Assembly: GCF_937912035.1 (NCBI RefSeq) | Contig: NZ_CALDPF010000036.1 | Location: 124,001-188,000 of the forward strand | Reading direction: 5' to 3' | Origin: an uncultured Bacteroides sp. | GTDB taxonomy: Bacteria > Bacteroidota > Bacteroidia > Bacteroidales > Bacteroidaceae | Length of the DNA stretch: 64,000 nucleotides | Shown: in pieces, positions 19,400-27,267 of the stretch | Layout: the number at the start of each line of letters is the position of its first letter | Numbering within the stretch: the first letter of the stretch is position 1 | Position numbers and translations under genes: made by a program | Notes under the pieces: generated by a model | Told to the model about the DNA's origin: nothing | Databases searched by the model: none | What the model saw: the letters and a program-made list of their open reading frames with translations, nothing else

Positions 19400-22186
19400 T
19401 CAATAAATTCCACTGGCAGACTGTTTTTTATTATTAGCTGTACCGAAAACATTCTTTATTTTTTCAATACCAGTCATCTGAGAAGGATTAAATTCTTCGC
19501 TGTTCATATAATCAAGTATAGAACACAACATCTGTTTTGCAACTGGACGTTTGTCAAGAGATTTTTCCAAATCAAAAGTAGCAAGCATAAGTTTTCCTTT
19601 TCCAATACTTCCTTCATACAAAGAAGCCAGACGACGGTTATTGACAAAATTGTCCACCATTTCCACTACCGGTTTTCCTCCCTGCAAACTGTCGACAACC
19701 AAAGTTGTAGAGTTGATATTTAAATCCCACCACTGCCAGTCGGTATGCATTTCGGTAGGGAAATCATCTAATGCCGGATGTTCCGGATCACACAATACCC
19801 CCATGGTACTTGCCTGATTAGGAAAATGTACAGGGCTCCAAAATACAGGAACAAACTTTCCTTCTATCCCGCTAAGAGTACGCCAGTCAGGATTGAACAA
19901 CACTTTCTCACCATCCTGAAGTAATTTCATTGCTTCCGTATAATTTCTGGTATATTTCACACTTCCCCACTTCGGAGTTATTTCAGAAGGATATACCCAT
20001 ATATTCCAGTGGTTACGGTACTCTGTTCCTTGAAGCGAAACACATACTTCAAGCTGTGAAGCTTTCTCTATCTTATCAAGAGGAAATTCTATTCTGTCTA
20101 TACCACCATTGTGACCAATTATAAGTTTTTCAACAGTAGTATCTCCCTGACCAATTACTTTACTACCTGATGTTACTTTCCATTCCAAAACACTGTTTTT
20201 CAAATCTTCAGCACTATAGTTACACAGTTCGATATCTGCCGAAAATATCTCATTATTAGTATATACTGCTTTAGGAAAGCGAAGCAACGGAACAACAGGA
20301 GAACAGAACTCACGGAATTCTTTACCGGTTATAACACCTTTACTTTCCCAAAATGCGTTAAGCAATCCTACCAAAGCTGTACCCTGTCCGGGAAAGTCAT
20401 GTAGGTCAAGCAACTGGAAACCACTATTACCAGGAGTCTTCAAGGCACGTTCTATCTCTTCTTTATATAATATAGACGCAAGTTTACCTGAAGCCATCAG
20501 ATAATCATGAGCCTTGTTTACAAGACCTTTTTTCTCCAAATCAGCTTTAACAGCCATGAAATTAAGCGGTATAAGTGTTCCTGTATATTTAGAAATTTCG
20601 TTTATATCAGGATATACAGAATATTGACCTACTTCATGAGTCACCAATGGTACACTCATACCTTCAATAGCACTTCTGAAATCTTTATCAAACGAAGGTA
20701 TTTCTGTATTAAACACACCTTGACCGCGCACCCAACCTTTCTTAGTCCACTGAGTGACAAAGAAATCATCATTCTCTTCCGGCCAAACGCCATGGCCTTT
20801 TTCAAATGTAAATGATGTAGTAGTGTACAAATGCCTTGAATCGGTATTCTTCATTTCTTTTAACATACAACCCATGACATTGAAATCATACTGCAACTCA
20901 TTACCCAAAGCCCAAAAACAGAAAGAAGGATGATTGCCATATTCCTTACTTATCCTTTTAGCCTCAGCACGAAGAAAATCTATAGTAGACTGGTCTTTTC
21001 CTAATGTTACACTCCATACTGGAAGCTCAATCTGAATATAGAACCCCATCTCGTCGGCAACATTAAATGCAGCCTCTGGAGGACACCATGAATGAAAACG
21101 TAAATGGTTCATTCCGTATTCACGTGCAGATGAATAAAGTTTTCTCCATGACTCCTCGTCTGTTGGAGGAGTTCCTGTAAGCGGAAATATACAACATTCC
21201 AAAGTACCTCTCAAGAACATCGGATTGCCATTCAACATTAGTTTGTTTCCCTCATTTACCAAATGACGCAGTCCGAATGTCTCTGTCTTTTCTGAATCAA
21301 TCGTTTTACCTTTAATCCCAACTGTAGCTGTATATAAATACGGATTAAATTCATTCCATAACGGAGCATCCTGACCAAGACTATATTCAACTTCTACTTT
21401 GGAAATTCCAGATTCTACCGTGATATTTTTCTCTTCCGATACATATTTCTCTCCATCAGATTTCCCCTGTACATCCATCTTGAGTGAAAGATTCTCTGTA
21501 TTGTCTAATGTATTGATTACTGTAACAACAGCTTTTACTTTAGAAGCCTTTGCGTCCGGATAAAGTTGCACATTATCTATCCTCACCTTATCTACCGCCT
21601 CAATATACATATCACCTAAGATACCATTCCATTTCACTTGAGTTGCATCAGTATAAGCATGCGCCAACTCATTAACGGATATATCGTAACGCTTTCTGTT
21701 ATCAACTATAACTGTCAAAATATGCCTTTTACCACTTTTTAGATATGATGTAAGATTATACTCATGAGGTGTAGTAAGGCTCTCTTCGTGTCCTTCAACC
21801 TTCTGTCCGTCTATCCATACCTGTGTGTCCCACAAAACTCTTTCCAAATGTAAAATATAATCTTTTCCAACCCAGTCTGACGGAACTTGTATCTCTTTCG
21901 AATACCATACCGGACCAATATAACTGTATGCCCTGGTGAGATGCAGAAGCTGAGGTTTTGCCAATTCAGGAGTCAAGGTACTTTTTACACCAAGTTTAGC
22001 GGCATCCGTTGTCCCTGGAAGCATAATTTTGTTATCAAACAGTTTTCCTGACCAAGATTCACTGATACCAGTGTCAGTACTGTCAAGTCTGACAGTCCAT
22101 TCGCCGGAAAGATTCAACTGTTCTACAGGATTATTGCACGATGCCAACTGTAAAAGAATTATAGAAGCTAAAAACGTATTTTTCAT
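19400..22186 (-). CDS. Glycoside hydrolase family 2 lipoprotein (copy 2)
   Basis: A 928-residue lipoprotein (LQLASC, Cys17) with the same layout as the GH2 at 4584-7376: jelly roll (about 25-205), Ig-like domain, TIM barrel with acid/base Glu430 (ALGNE) and nucleophile Glu518 (THEVGQY), and a long C-terminal extension including GFQLLDLHDFPGQG. It is the first gene of the minus-strand run and is transcribed away from the AraC gene at 22334, so regulation by that protein is likely. The two copies share domain order and many segments but differ around the active site (YGNEP against ALGNE), which suggests different substrates rather than redundancy. Confidence 0.88.
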   Translation of the reverse strand: MKNTFLASIILLQLASCNNPVEQLNLSGEWTVRLDSTDTGISESWSGKLFDNKIMLPGTTDAAKLGVKSTLTPELAKPQLLHLTRAYSYIGPVWYSKEIQVPSDWVGKDYILHLERVLWDTQVWIDGQKVEGHEESLTTPHEYNLTSYLKSGKRHILTVIVDNRKRYDISVNELAHAYTDATQVKWNGILGDMYIEAVDKVRIDNVQLYPDAKASKVKAVVTVINTLDNTENLSLKMDVQGKSDGEKYVSEEKNITVESGISKVEVEYSLGQDAPLWNEFNPYLYTATVGIKGKTIDSEKTETFGLRHLVNEGNKLMLNGNPMFLRGTLECCIFPLTGTPPTDEESWRKLYSSAREYGMNHLRFHSWCPPEAAFNVADEMGFYIQIELPVWSVTLGKDQSTIDFLRAEAKRISKEYGNHPSFCFWALGNELQYDFNVMGCMLKEMKNTDSRHLYTTTSFTFEKGHGVWPEENDDFFVTQWTKKGWVRGQGVFNTEIPSFDKDFRSAIEGMSVPLVTHEVGQYSVYPDINEISKYTGTLIPLNFMAVKADLEKKGLVNKAHDYLMASGKLASILYKEEIERALKTPGNSGFQLLDLHDFPGQGTALVGLLNAFWESKGVITGKEFREFCSPVVPLLRFPKAVYTNNEIFSADIELCNYSAEDLKNSVLEWKVTSGSKVIGQGDTTVEKLIIGHNGGIDRIEFPLDKIEKASQLEVCVSLQGTEYRNHWNIWVYPSEITPKWGSVKYTRNYTEAMKLLQDGEKVLFNPDWRTLSGIEGKFVPVFWSPVHFPNQASTMGVLCDPEHPALDDFPTEMHTDWQWWDLNINSTTLVVDSLQGGKPVVEMVDNFVNNRRLASLYEGSIGKGKLMLATFDLEKSLDKRPVAKQMLCSILDYMNSEEFNPSQMTGIEKIKNVFGTANNKKQSASGIY

Positions 22187-22213
22187 TGTATATTATTGTT
22201 TATTATTTTTCTA

Positions 22214-22280
22214 GATGCAAAATAACAGAAAAAGCTTATCATGCAAAATGTATTTAATATCTTATTTGATGTAAAATAAC
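22214..22280. promoter_or_regulatory. Three repeats in the GH2/AraC divergent region
   Basis: The 147-base gap between the GH2 and AraC genes has GATGCAAAATAAC (22214-22226), CATGCAAAATGTA (22240-22252) and GATGTAAAATAAC (22268-22280), at 26- and 28-base spacing. The first, read on the minus strand, also gives TTATTTTG, close to a -7 element for GH2. They are candidate sites for the AraC regulator. Confidence 0.35.
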
Positions 22281-22300
22281 TCTAAACAAAAAGTTTTAAT

Positions 22301-22308
22301 TACATTTG
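22301..22308 (+). promoter_or_regulatory. -7 element of the AraC gene at 22334
   Basis: TACATTTG fits the Bacteroidetes -7 consensus TAnnTTTG, 25 bases before the start codon. No TTG is found at the -33 position, which would fit an activator-dependent promoter. Confidence 0.45.
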
Positions 22309-22333
22309 CATAAAACATAAAATATAATGCTAC

Positions 22334-23215
22334 ATGGAACGCAAAAAAGACGGTTTTGACGGGCAAATGGCAATTGTGGTTCCGCAAACAATCAAAGACA
22401 TACTAAGCAGCAATGAACTCACTTCATTATTGTATATTACTGATATTGGTTTTTACCCCAAAGCTAATGGACATTATCGTATTCGTAAAGAAGGAGCTGA
22501 ACAACACATACTCATATATTGCACAGAGGGTAAAGGTTGGATAAGCATTAAAGGAACAAAATTCGAATTAAAAAAAGGAGAATTTTTTATTATCGAAGCC
22601 GGTACTCCACATTCGTATGGTGCTTCAGAAAAAGAGCCATGGAGTATTTACTGGCTTCATTTCGCCGGAGAAAAAAGCCACCTGTTCAAATCTATATATA
22701 ATATGGTGATAAGAATCGATGAAGCACCAGAAGCCAGATTCAAAGACCGTCTGCTCATGTTCGAGGAAATATATCGTAATCTGGAAATGGGATACAGCTC
22801 CGAAAACCTTGAATACGTCACTTTATGCTTATGGCATTTTATAGCGTCATTCAGGTTTATTTCTCAATATAGAGAGGTCAACAAATCAAAAAAAGGAGAT
22901 ATCATTCAGGATGCCATAAACTTTATGAGAAGTAATTTAGAGAAAAAACTGTCGCTTGAAGACATTGCAAACAATGTAAATTATTCAGCATCACATTTCG
23001 GACAGATTTTCCTGAAAAAAACGGGACACAGCCCGTTGAATTATTTCAACCAGCTGAAAATCCAGAAGGCATGCCAGTTGCTTGATTTCTCCAATATGAA
23101 AATAAAGGAAATCGCCAATGAACTTGGCTTTTACGATCAGTACCATTTCTCGAAAACTTTTTTCAAAATTACAGGAGAAACGCCTTCACAATATAAGAAA
23201 AGAAACAAGGGATAA
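22334..23215 (+). CDS. AraC-family regulator of the glycan locus
   Basis: A 293-residue cytosolic transcription factor. The N-terminal cupin-like sensor domain (about 35-150) has the sugar-binding AraC pattern HILIYCTEGKGWI, KKGEFFIIEAGTPHSYGA and WSIYWLHFAG. The C-terminal domain has two helix-turn-helix units: SLEDIANNVNYSASHFGQIF and KIKEIANELGFYDQYHFSKTF, ending in the family motif TGETPSQYKKR. It is divergent from the GH2/MFS unit, so it probably activates the glycoside hydrolase genes when a monosaccharide or oligosaccharide is present. A hairpin terminator follows directly. Confidence 0.9.
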   Translation: MERKKDGFDGQMAIVVPQTIKDILSSNELTSLLYITDIGFYPKANGHYRIRKEGAEQHILIYCTEGKGWISIKGTKFELKKGEFFIIEAGTPHSYGASEKEPWSIYWLHFAGEKSHLFKSIYNMVIRIDEAPEARFKDRLLMFEEIYRNLEMGYSSENLEYVTLCLWHFIASFRFISQYREVNKSKKGDIIQDAINFMRSNLEKKLSLEDIANNVNYSASHFGQIFLKKTGHSPLNYFNQLKIQKACQLLDFSNMKIKEIANELGFYDQYHFSKTFFKITGETPSQYKKRNKG

Positions 23216-23216
23216 A

Positions 23217-23280
23217 AATGAACCGTCATTCGATTTGAAATGACAGTTCATTTTAAATCGAATGACGGTTCATTTTTTTT
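23217..23280. terminator. Strong bidirectional terminator with a third repeat arm
   Basis: A 20-base perfect inverted repeat (23217-23236 and 23254-23273) with a run of T on the plus side and A on the other. The loop holds a third, imperfect copy of the arm (23239-23253), so an alternative fold is possible. It ends the AraC gene and the convergent META gene. The tail to 23297 closely matches that of the terminator at 60971-61033. Confidence 0.85.
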
Positions 23281-23294
23281 AAACGTATCAAACC

Positions 23295-24080
23295 TTATTC
23301 AGACACAGTTTCGCCGTCGTTCTTAACCAAGAGAAGAACTTCATTATTACCGGCATCCATAAGCGACAAAGTTCCGTCTTCGTTCACTACGAATGAAGCT
23401 ACTTTATTCATAGCTGTAAGAACCTTACGTTCTGTCTCCATACCCGGACCTGCCATCATAGTGCTTATCATCTGACCGAATTTAAGAGAAGAAGGATTGC
23501 CCTCTTCCTGAGAGAATGAACCGTTGATGATGTTGCATCCACCGTTTCCATGGACAGCGTTCTCTACCACATTGAATGAGATGAAAGGAGTCTTGTCAGC
23601 AACCTCCACAGCAGCACCTTCCACCTTTGTTATATTCCATTTGCCATTGATGTCATTTACCGATACAGCAGGAGCCTCTTTCTTTTCGAGCGACATCAAG
23701 ACATTGCCGTCCTTGTCAGTAAGCTCTACTCCGGCAGACGAAGCCTGATATCCGGCAACCTCGTTCAATGCCTCAAGAACTTTCTGTTCTGTTTCCATAT
23801 CAGGACACATCATACGTGTTGCACCTACTCCGGTAAATCCTATTTTGCCCGGATTGACAGAGTCAACCTCTACTCCACCCATTATTCTGTTACATCCGGC
23901 ATTTCCGTATATACGTCCTTCTGCAAGATCAAAACCTATGTAAGGATTGCCTTCTACCTGTTCACCCTTTACAGATACAACATTCCACTCGCCCGAAATA
24001 TCTACTGATTTGCCTGTTGTTCCACAAGATGACAAAACAACCGCAGCAAAGGCTGCTGCACTGATTAACATTTTCTTCAT
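23295..24080 (-). CDS. Lipoprotein with two META (HslJ-like) domains
   Basis: A 261-residue lipoprotein (VVLSSC, Cys19) made of two tandem META domains, about 25-135 and 140-255. Each has the order SGEWNV/NGKWNI, a GNAGCNR or GNGGCN motif, an R/S-TMM-type strand and an MET-E-KVL-A-N-VA helix. META domains occur in HslJ and other heat-shock or motility-linked envelope proteins, but no biochemical function is certain. The start was set at the ATG at 24080 rather than the upstream in-frame start at 24107: it gives a standard signal peptide and has an AAAGGT-like ribosome site before it. A -7 element lies at 24142-24149. Confidence 0.8.
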   Translation of the reverse strand: MKKMLISAAAFAAVVLSSCGTTGKSVDISGEWNVVSVKGEQVEGNPYIGFDLAEGRIYGNAGCNRIMGGVEVDSVNPGKIGFTGVGATRMMCPDMETEQKVLEALNEVAGYQASSAGVELTDKDGNVLMSLEKKEAPAVSVNDINGKWNITKVEGAAVEVADKTPFISFNVVENAVHGNGGCNIINGSFSQEEGNPSSLKFGQMISTMMAGPGMETERKVLTAMNKVASFVVNEDGTLSLMDAGNNEVLLLVKNDGETVSE

Positions 24081-24141
24081 ACCTTTTTCCTGTTTTTTAT
24101 ATTTCAAATACTATAACAAAAACAATAATCCATTGTTCACA

Positions 24142-24149
24142 CAAAAGTA
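24142..24149 (-). promoter_or_regulatory. -7 element of the META lipoprotein gene
   Basis: On the minus strand this reads TACTTTTG (TAnnTTTG), about 60 bases before the start codon. No clear -33 element is seen. Confidence 0.35.
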
Positions 24150-24232
24150 ACAAACAATGTTATTGTTTTTTCTATTCTAATATAAAAATAATGATATTTG
24201 AACAATACTGCATGCAATTTTGAAAAAAGTCT

Positions 24233-24264
24233 TATCTTTGCATATTGAACGGTAACGTTTACCG
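24233..24264 (+). promoter_or_regulatory. -7 element and palindrome before carboxynorspermidine synthase
   Basis: TATCTTTG (24233-24240) fits the -7 consensus. Nine bases later comes the perfect palindrome CGGTAACGTTTACCG (6-base arms, 24250-24264), which would fall near the transcription start. Its form resembles operators of LacI-type repressors, but no such regulator is encoded in the window. Confidence 0.45.
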
Positions 24265-24293
24265 GGAATTAAAATTTCACATTAATATATTAA

Positions 24294-25487
24294 ATGAGTA
24301 AAGTATTGATTATCGGTGCAGGCGGTGTAGGTACCGTTGTTGCACACAAGGTGGCTCAGCATCCTGAAGTTTTCACAGAAGTGATGATTGCTAGCCGCAC
24401 CCAGTCAAAATGTGACGCGATTGTAAAGGCAATCGGCAACCCAAACATCAAAACCGCTAAGGTAGATGCAGACAATGTGGCCGAACTGGTGGCTTTATTC
24501 AACAGTTTTAAACCCGAAATCGTTATTAACGTAGCTCTTCCTTATCAGGATTTGACTATCATGGAAGCTTGCTTGCAGGCAGGAGTGAACTATCTTGATA
24601 CAGCCAACTATGAGCCAAAAGACGAAGCTCATTTCGAATACAGCTGGCAGTGGGGTTACAAGAAACGTTTCGAAGATGCAGGTCTGACTGCCATCCTCGG
24701 ATGCGGATTCGACCCGGGAGTGAGCGGTGTATATACTGCATATGCAGCTAAACACCACTTCGACGAAATGCATTACCTCGACATCGTTGACTGTAATGCA
24801 GGAAATCACCACAAGGCATTTGCAACAAACTTCAACCCTGAAATAAATATCCGCGAAATCACTCAGAACGGACGTTACTGGGAAGACGGAAAATGGGTAA
24901 CTACAAAACCTCTGGAATTCCACAAGGATCTGACTTATCCAAACATCGGTCCGCGCGATTCATACTTGCTTTACCACGAAGAGCTCGAATCGCTCGTAAA
25001 GAACTTCCCTACCATCAAGCGTGCACGCTTCTGGATGACATTCGGTCAGGAATACCTCACTCACCTGAGAGTGATACAGAACATCGGTATGGCAAGTATC
25101 GAGCCTATCAACTACAACGGAATGGAAATCGTTCCATTGCAGTTCCTGAAAGCCGTATTGCCTAACCCACAGGATCTTGGCGAAAACTACGAAGGTGAAA
25201 CTTCTATCGGTTGCCGTATCCGCGGTGTGAAAGACGGAAAGGAACGTACATACTACGTTTACAACAACTGTTCTCACCAGGCTGCTTACAAGGAAACAGG
25301 TATGCAGGGAGTAAGCTACACTACAGGTGTTCCGGCAATGATCGGTGCCATGATGTTCCTGAAAGGATTATGGAAACGTCCGGGAGTATGGAATGTGGAA
25401 GAATTCGATCCGGATCCATTCATGGAAGCATTGAACATGTACGGATTGCCATGGCATGAAGTGTTCGACGGAGATTTGGAACTTTAA
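24294..25487 (+). CDS. Carboxynorspermidine synthase (saccharopine dehydrogenase-like)
   Basis: A 397-residue cytosolic oxidoreductase. The Rossmann motif is IIGAGGVGTVVA (residues 6-17), followed by the ASRTQSKC cofactor loop, INVALPYQDLTIMEACLQAGVNYLDTA and GCGFDPGVSGVY. This full pattern is that of carboxynorspermidine dehydrogenase/synthase, which condenses aspartate semialdehyde with a diamine using NADPH. It is the alternative spermidine route used by gut Bacteroidales. The decarboxylase partner is not in the window. A hairpin follows and bcp begins 86 bases downstream. The gene has noticeably fewer A/T-ending codons than the polysaccharide genes, as expected for strong expression. Confidence 0.9.
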   Translation: MSKVLIIGAGGVGTVVAHKVAQHPEVFTEVMIASRTQSKCDAIVKAIGNPNIKTAKVDADNVAELVALFNSFKPEIVINVALPYQDLTIMEACLQAGVNYLDTANYEPKDEAHFEYSWQWGYKKRFEDAGLTAILGCGFDPGVSGVYTAYAAKHHFDEMHYLDIVDCNAGNHHKAFATNFNPEINIREITQNGRYWEDGKWVTTKPLEFHKDLTYPNIGPRDSYLLYHEELESLVKNFPTIKRARFWMTFGQEYLTHLRVIQNIGMASIEPINYNGMEIVPLQFLKAVLPNPQDLGENYEGETSIGCRIRGVKDGKERTYYVYNNCSHQAAYKETGMQGVSYTTGVPAMIGAMMFLKGLWKRPGVWNVEEFDPDPFMEALNMYGLPWHEVFDGDLEL

Positions 25488-25500
25488 TACAATAACATAA

Positions 25501-25554
25501 AAAGTCCGCTTCGGAATATGTATCCTCAGTATGACTTATTCCGGAGCGGACTTT
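25501..25554 (+). terminator. Hairpin after carboxynorspermidine synthase
   Basis: An 18-base stem with one or two mismatches (25501-25518 and 25537-25554) begins 13 bases past the stop. Its right arm ends in CTTT and AT-rich sequence. It separates this gene from bcp. Confidence 0.7.
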
Positions 25555-25573
25555 AATTATCTTTATATATACC

Positions 25574-26023
25574 ATGAATGTAGGAGACAAGGCACCCGAC
25601 TTTTTGGGACTGAATGAAAAAGGCGAAGAAATACGCCTGAGCAATTACAAAGGAAAGAAAGTAGTACTTTACTTCTATCCAAAAGACATGACCAGCGGAT
25701 GTACTGCACAGGCATGCAATCTGCGAGACAACTACGAGGCTCTGCTAAATGCAGGATACGAAATTATAGGTGCAAGCATACAGGATGCCAAATCGCACCA
25801 AAAATTCATTGAAAAGAACAGTCTGCCATTCACCATCATTGCCGATACGGAACAGAAACTGGTTCAGGAATTCGGTGTTTGGGGTGAAAAGAGTATGTAC
25901 GGAAGAAAATATATGGGAACTTTCCGTACTACCTTCATCATCAACGAAGAAGGGGTGATAGAAAGAATCATTTCTCCTAAAGAGGTGAAGACAAAAGACC
26001 ACGCAGCACAGATTTTAAAATAA
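25574..26023 (+). CDS. bcp: Thioredoxin-dependent peroxiredoxin Bcp
   Basis: A 149-residue cytosolic peroxiredoxin of the BCP/PrxQ group that reduces hydrogen peroxide and organic peroxides with thioredoxin. The peroxidatic Cys43 (TSGCT) and the resolving Cys48 (QAC), five residues apart, are both present, as are YFYPKDMT and the late conserved Arg in FRTTFII. It lacks the usual Pro before Cys43 (SGCT instead of PGCT), a mild variation. It lies 25 bases upstream of recA, so the two are probably cotranscribed. Confidence 0.93.
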   Translation: MNVGDKAPDFLGLNEKGEEIRLSNYKGKKVVLYFYPKDMTSGCTAQACNLRDNYEALLNAGYEIIGASIQDAKSHQKFIEKNSLPFTIIADTEQKLVQEFGVWGEKSMYGRKYMGTFRTTFIINEEGVIERIISPKEVKTKDHAAQILK

Positions 26024-26048
26024 TAACAACATATAAACTCAATCATAT

Positions 26049-27098
26049 ATGGCAAAGAAAGACGAACTGGAATTTGAAGGTGGCATAGACAGCCCTTCAA
26101 AGCCTAATAACTCGGAAAAACTGAAGGCGCTGCAGGCTGCCATGGACAAGATAGAAAAGAACTTCGGAAAAGGTTCAATCATGAAAATGGGTGATGACCA
26201 TGTGGAAGAAGTTGAAGTAATTCCTAGCGGTTCTATAGGACTTAATGCCGCACTTGGTGTAGGCGGTTATCCTAAAGGACGTATCATAGAAATCTACGGT
26301 CCTGAATCATCAGGTAAGACCACTCTGGCAATACACGCCATTGCAGAAGCACAGAAGGCTGGCGGTATAGCTGCTTTCATCGATGCTGAACATGCTTTCG
26401 ACCGTTTCTATGCAGCAAAACTTGGTGTAGACATAGACAATCTGCTTATCTCGCAACCGGACAACGGTGAGCAGGCTCTCGAAATAGCAGACCAGCTGAT
26501 ACGTTCATCGGCTATCGACATCATCGTTATTGACTCTGTAGCGGCACTTACCCCTAAAGCTGAAATAGAAGGCGATATGGGCGATAACCGTGTGGGACTT
26601 CAGGCAAGACTTATGTCGCAGGCACTTAGAAAACTTACATCAACTATCAACAAGACAAATACTACTTGTATCTTTATCAACCAGTTGCGCGAAAAGATTG
26701 GTGTGATGTTCGGTAATCCTGAAACTACTACCGGTGGTAATGCCCTCAAGTTCTATGCCTCAGTAAGACTTGACATCCGCCGTGCCACTCAGCTGAAAGA
26801 CGGTGAAGAAATAATCGGTAACCAGGTTAGAGTGAAAGTTGTGAAGAACAAAGTAGCCCCTCCTTTCCGCAAAGCAGAATTCGATATTATGTTCGGCGAA
26901 GGTATCTCTAAAAGTGGAGAGATAATAGACTTGGGAGCAGAACTCGGTATAATCAAGAAAAGTGGCTCATGGTACAGTTACAATGACACCAAGCTCGGAC
27001 AAGGACGCGATGCGGCAAAGATCTGCATACAAGACAATCCTGAACTGGCAGAAGAACTGGAGGCACAGATATTTGCAGCTCTGAAAGACAAAGAATAA
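26049..27098 (+). CDS. recA: Recombinase A
   Basis: A full-length 349-residue RecA for homologous recombination and the SOS response. It has the Walker A motif GPESSGKTT, the catalytic Glu in IDAEHAFD, Walker B IIVIDSVAAL, the L2 loop with NPETTTGGNALKFYAS, and a C-terminal acidic tail. No intein or insertion is seen. It follows bcp by 25 bases. No LexA-type box was recognised upstream, in line with transcription from bcp. A large hairpin with a T run lies 22 bases after the stop. Confidence 0.98.
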   Translation: MAKKDELEFEGGIDSPSKPNNSEKLKALQAAMDKIEKNFGKGSIMKMGDDHVEEVEVIPSGSIGLNAALGVGGYPKGRIIEIYGPESSGKTTLAIHAIAEAQKAGGIAAFIDAEHAFDRFYAAKLGVDIDNLLISQPDNGEQALEIADQLIRSSAIDIIVIDSVAALTPKAEIEGDMGDNRVGLQARLMSQALRKLTSTINKTNTTCIFINQLREKIGVMFGNPETTTGGNALKFYASVRLDIRRATQLKDGEEIIGNQVRVKVVKNKVAPPFRKAEFDIMFGEGISKSGEIIDLGAELGIIKKSGSWYSYNDTKLGQGRDAAKICIQDNPELAEELEAQIFAALKDKE

Positions 27099-27119
27099 AA
27101 AGCTATAATCACACGAGAG

Positions 27120-27204
27120 GCCATTCACGAACCGAATATCTTTTACTTATCAATACAAAAAAAACGTAAAAGATATATCTACATAGACGTGAATGGCTTT
27201 TTTT
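27120..27204 (+). terminator. recA terminator, long two-part stem
   Basis: An outer perfect 10-base stem (27120-27129 and 27188-27197) encloses an inner 11-base stem (27136-27146 and 27166-27176), followed by a run of eight T. It is a strong rho-independent terminator. Confidence 0.85.
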
Positions 27205-27267
27205 TGTTTAATTTTACGCTGTGAGTATTTAATTTTAAACACATAAAACCATAAAAAAATAAGAATT

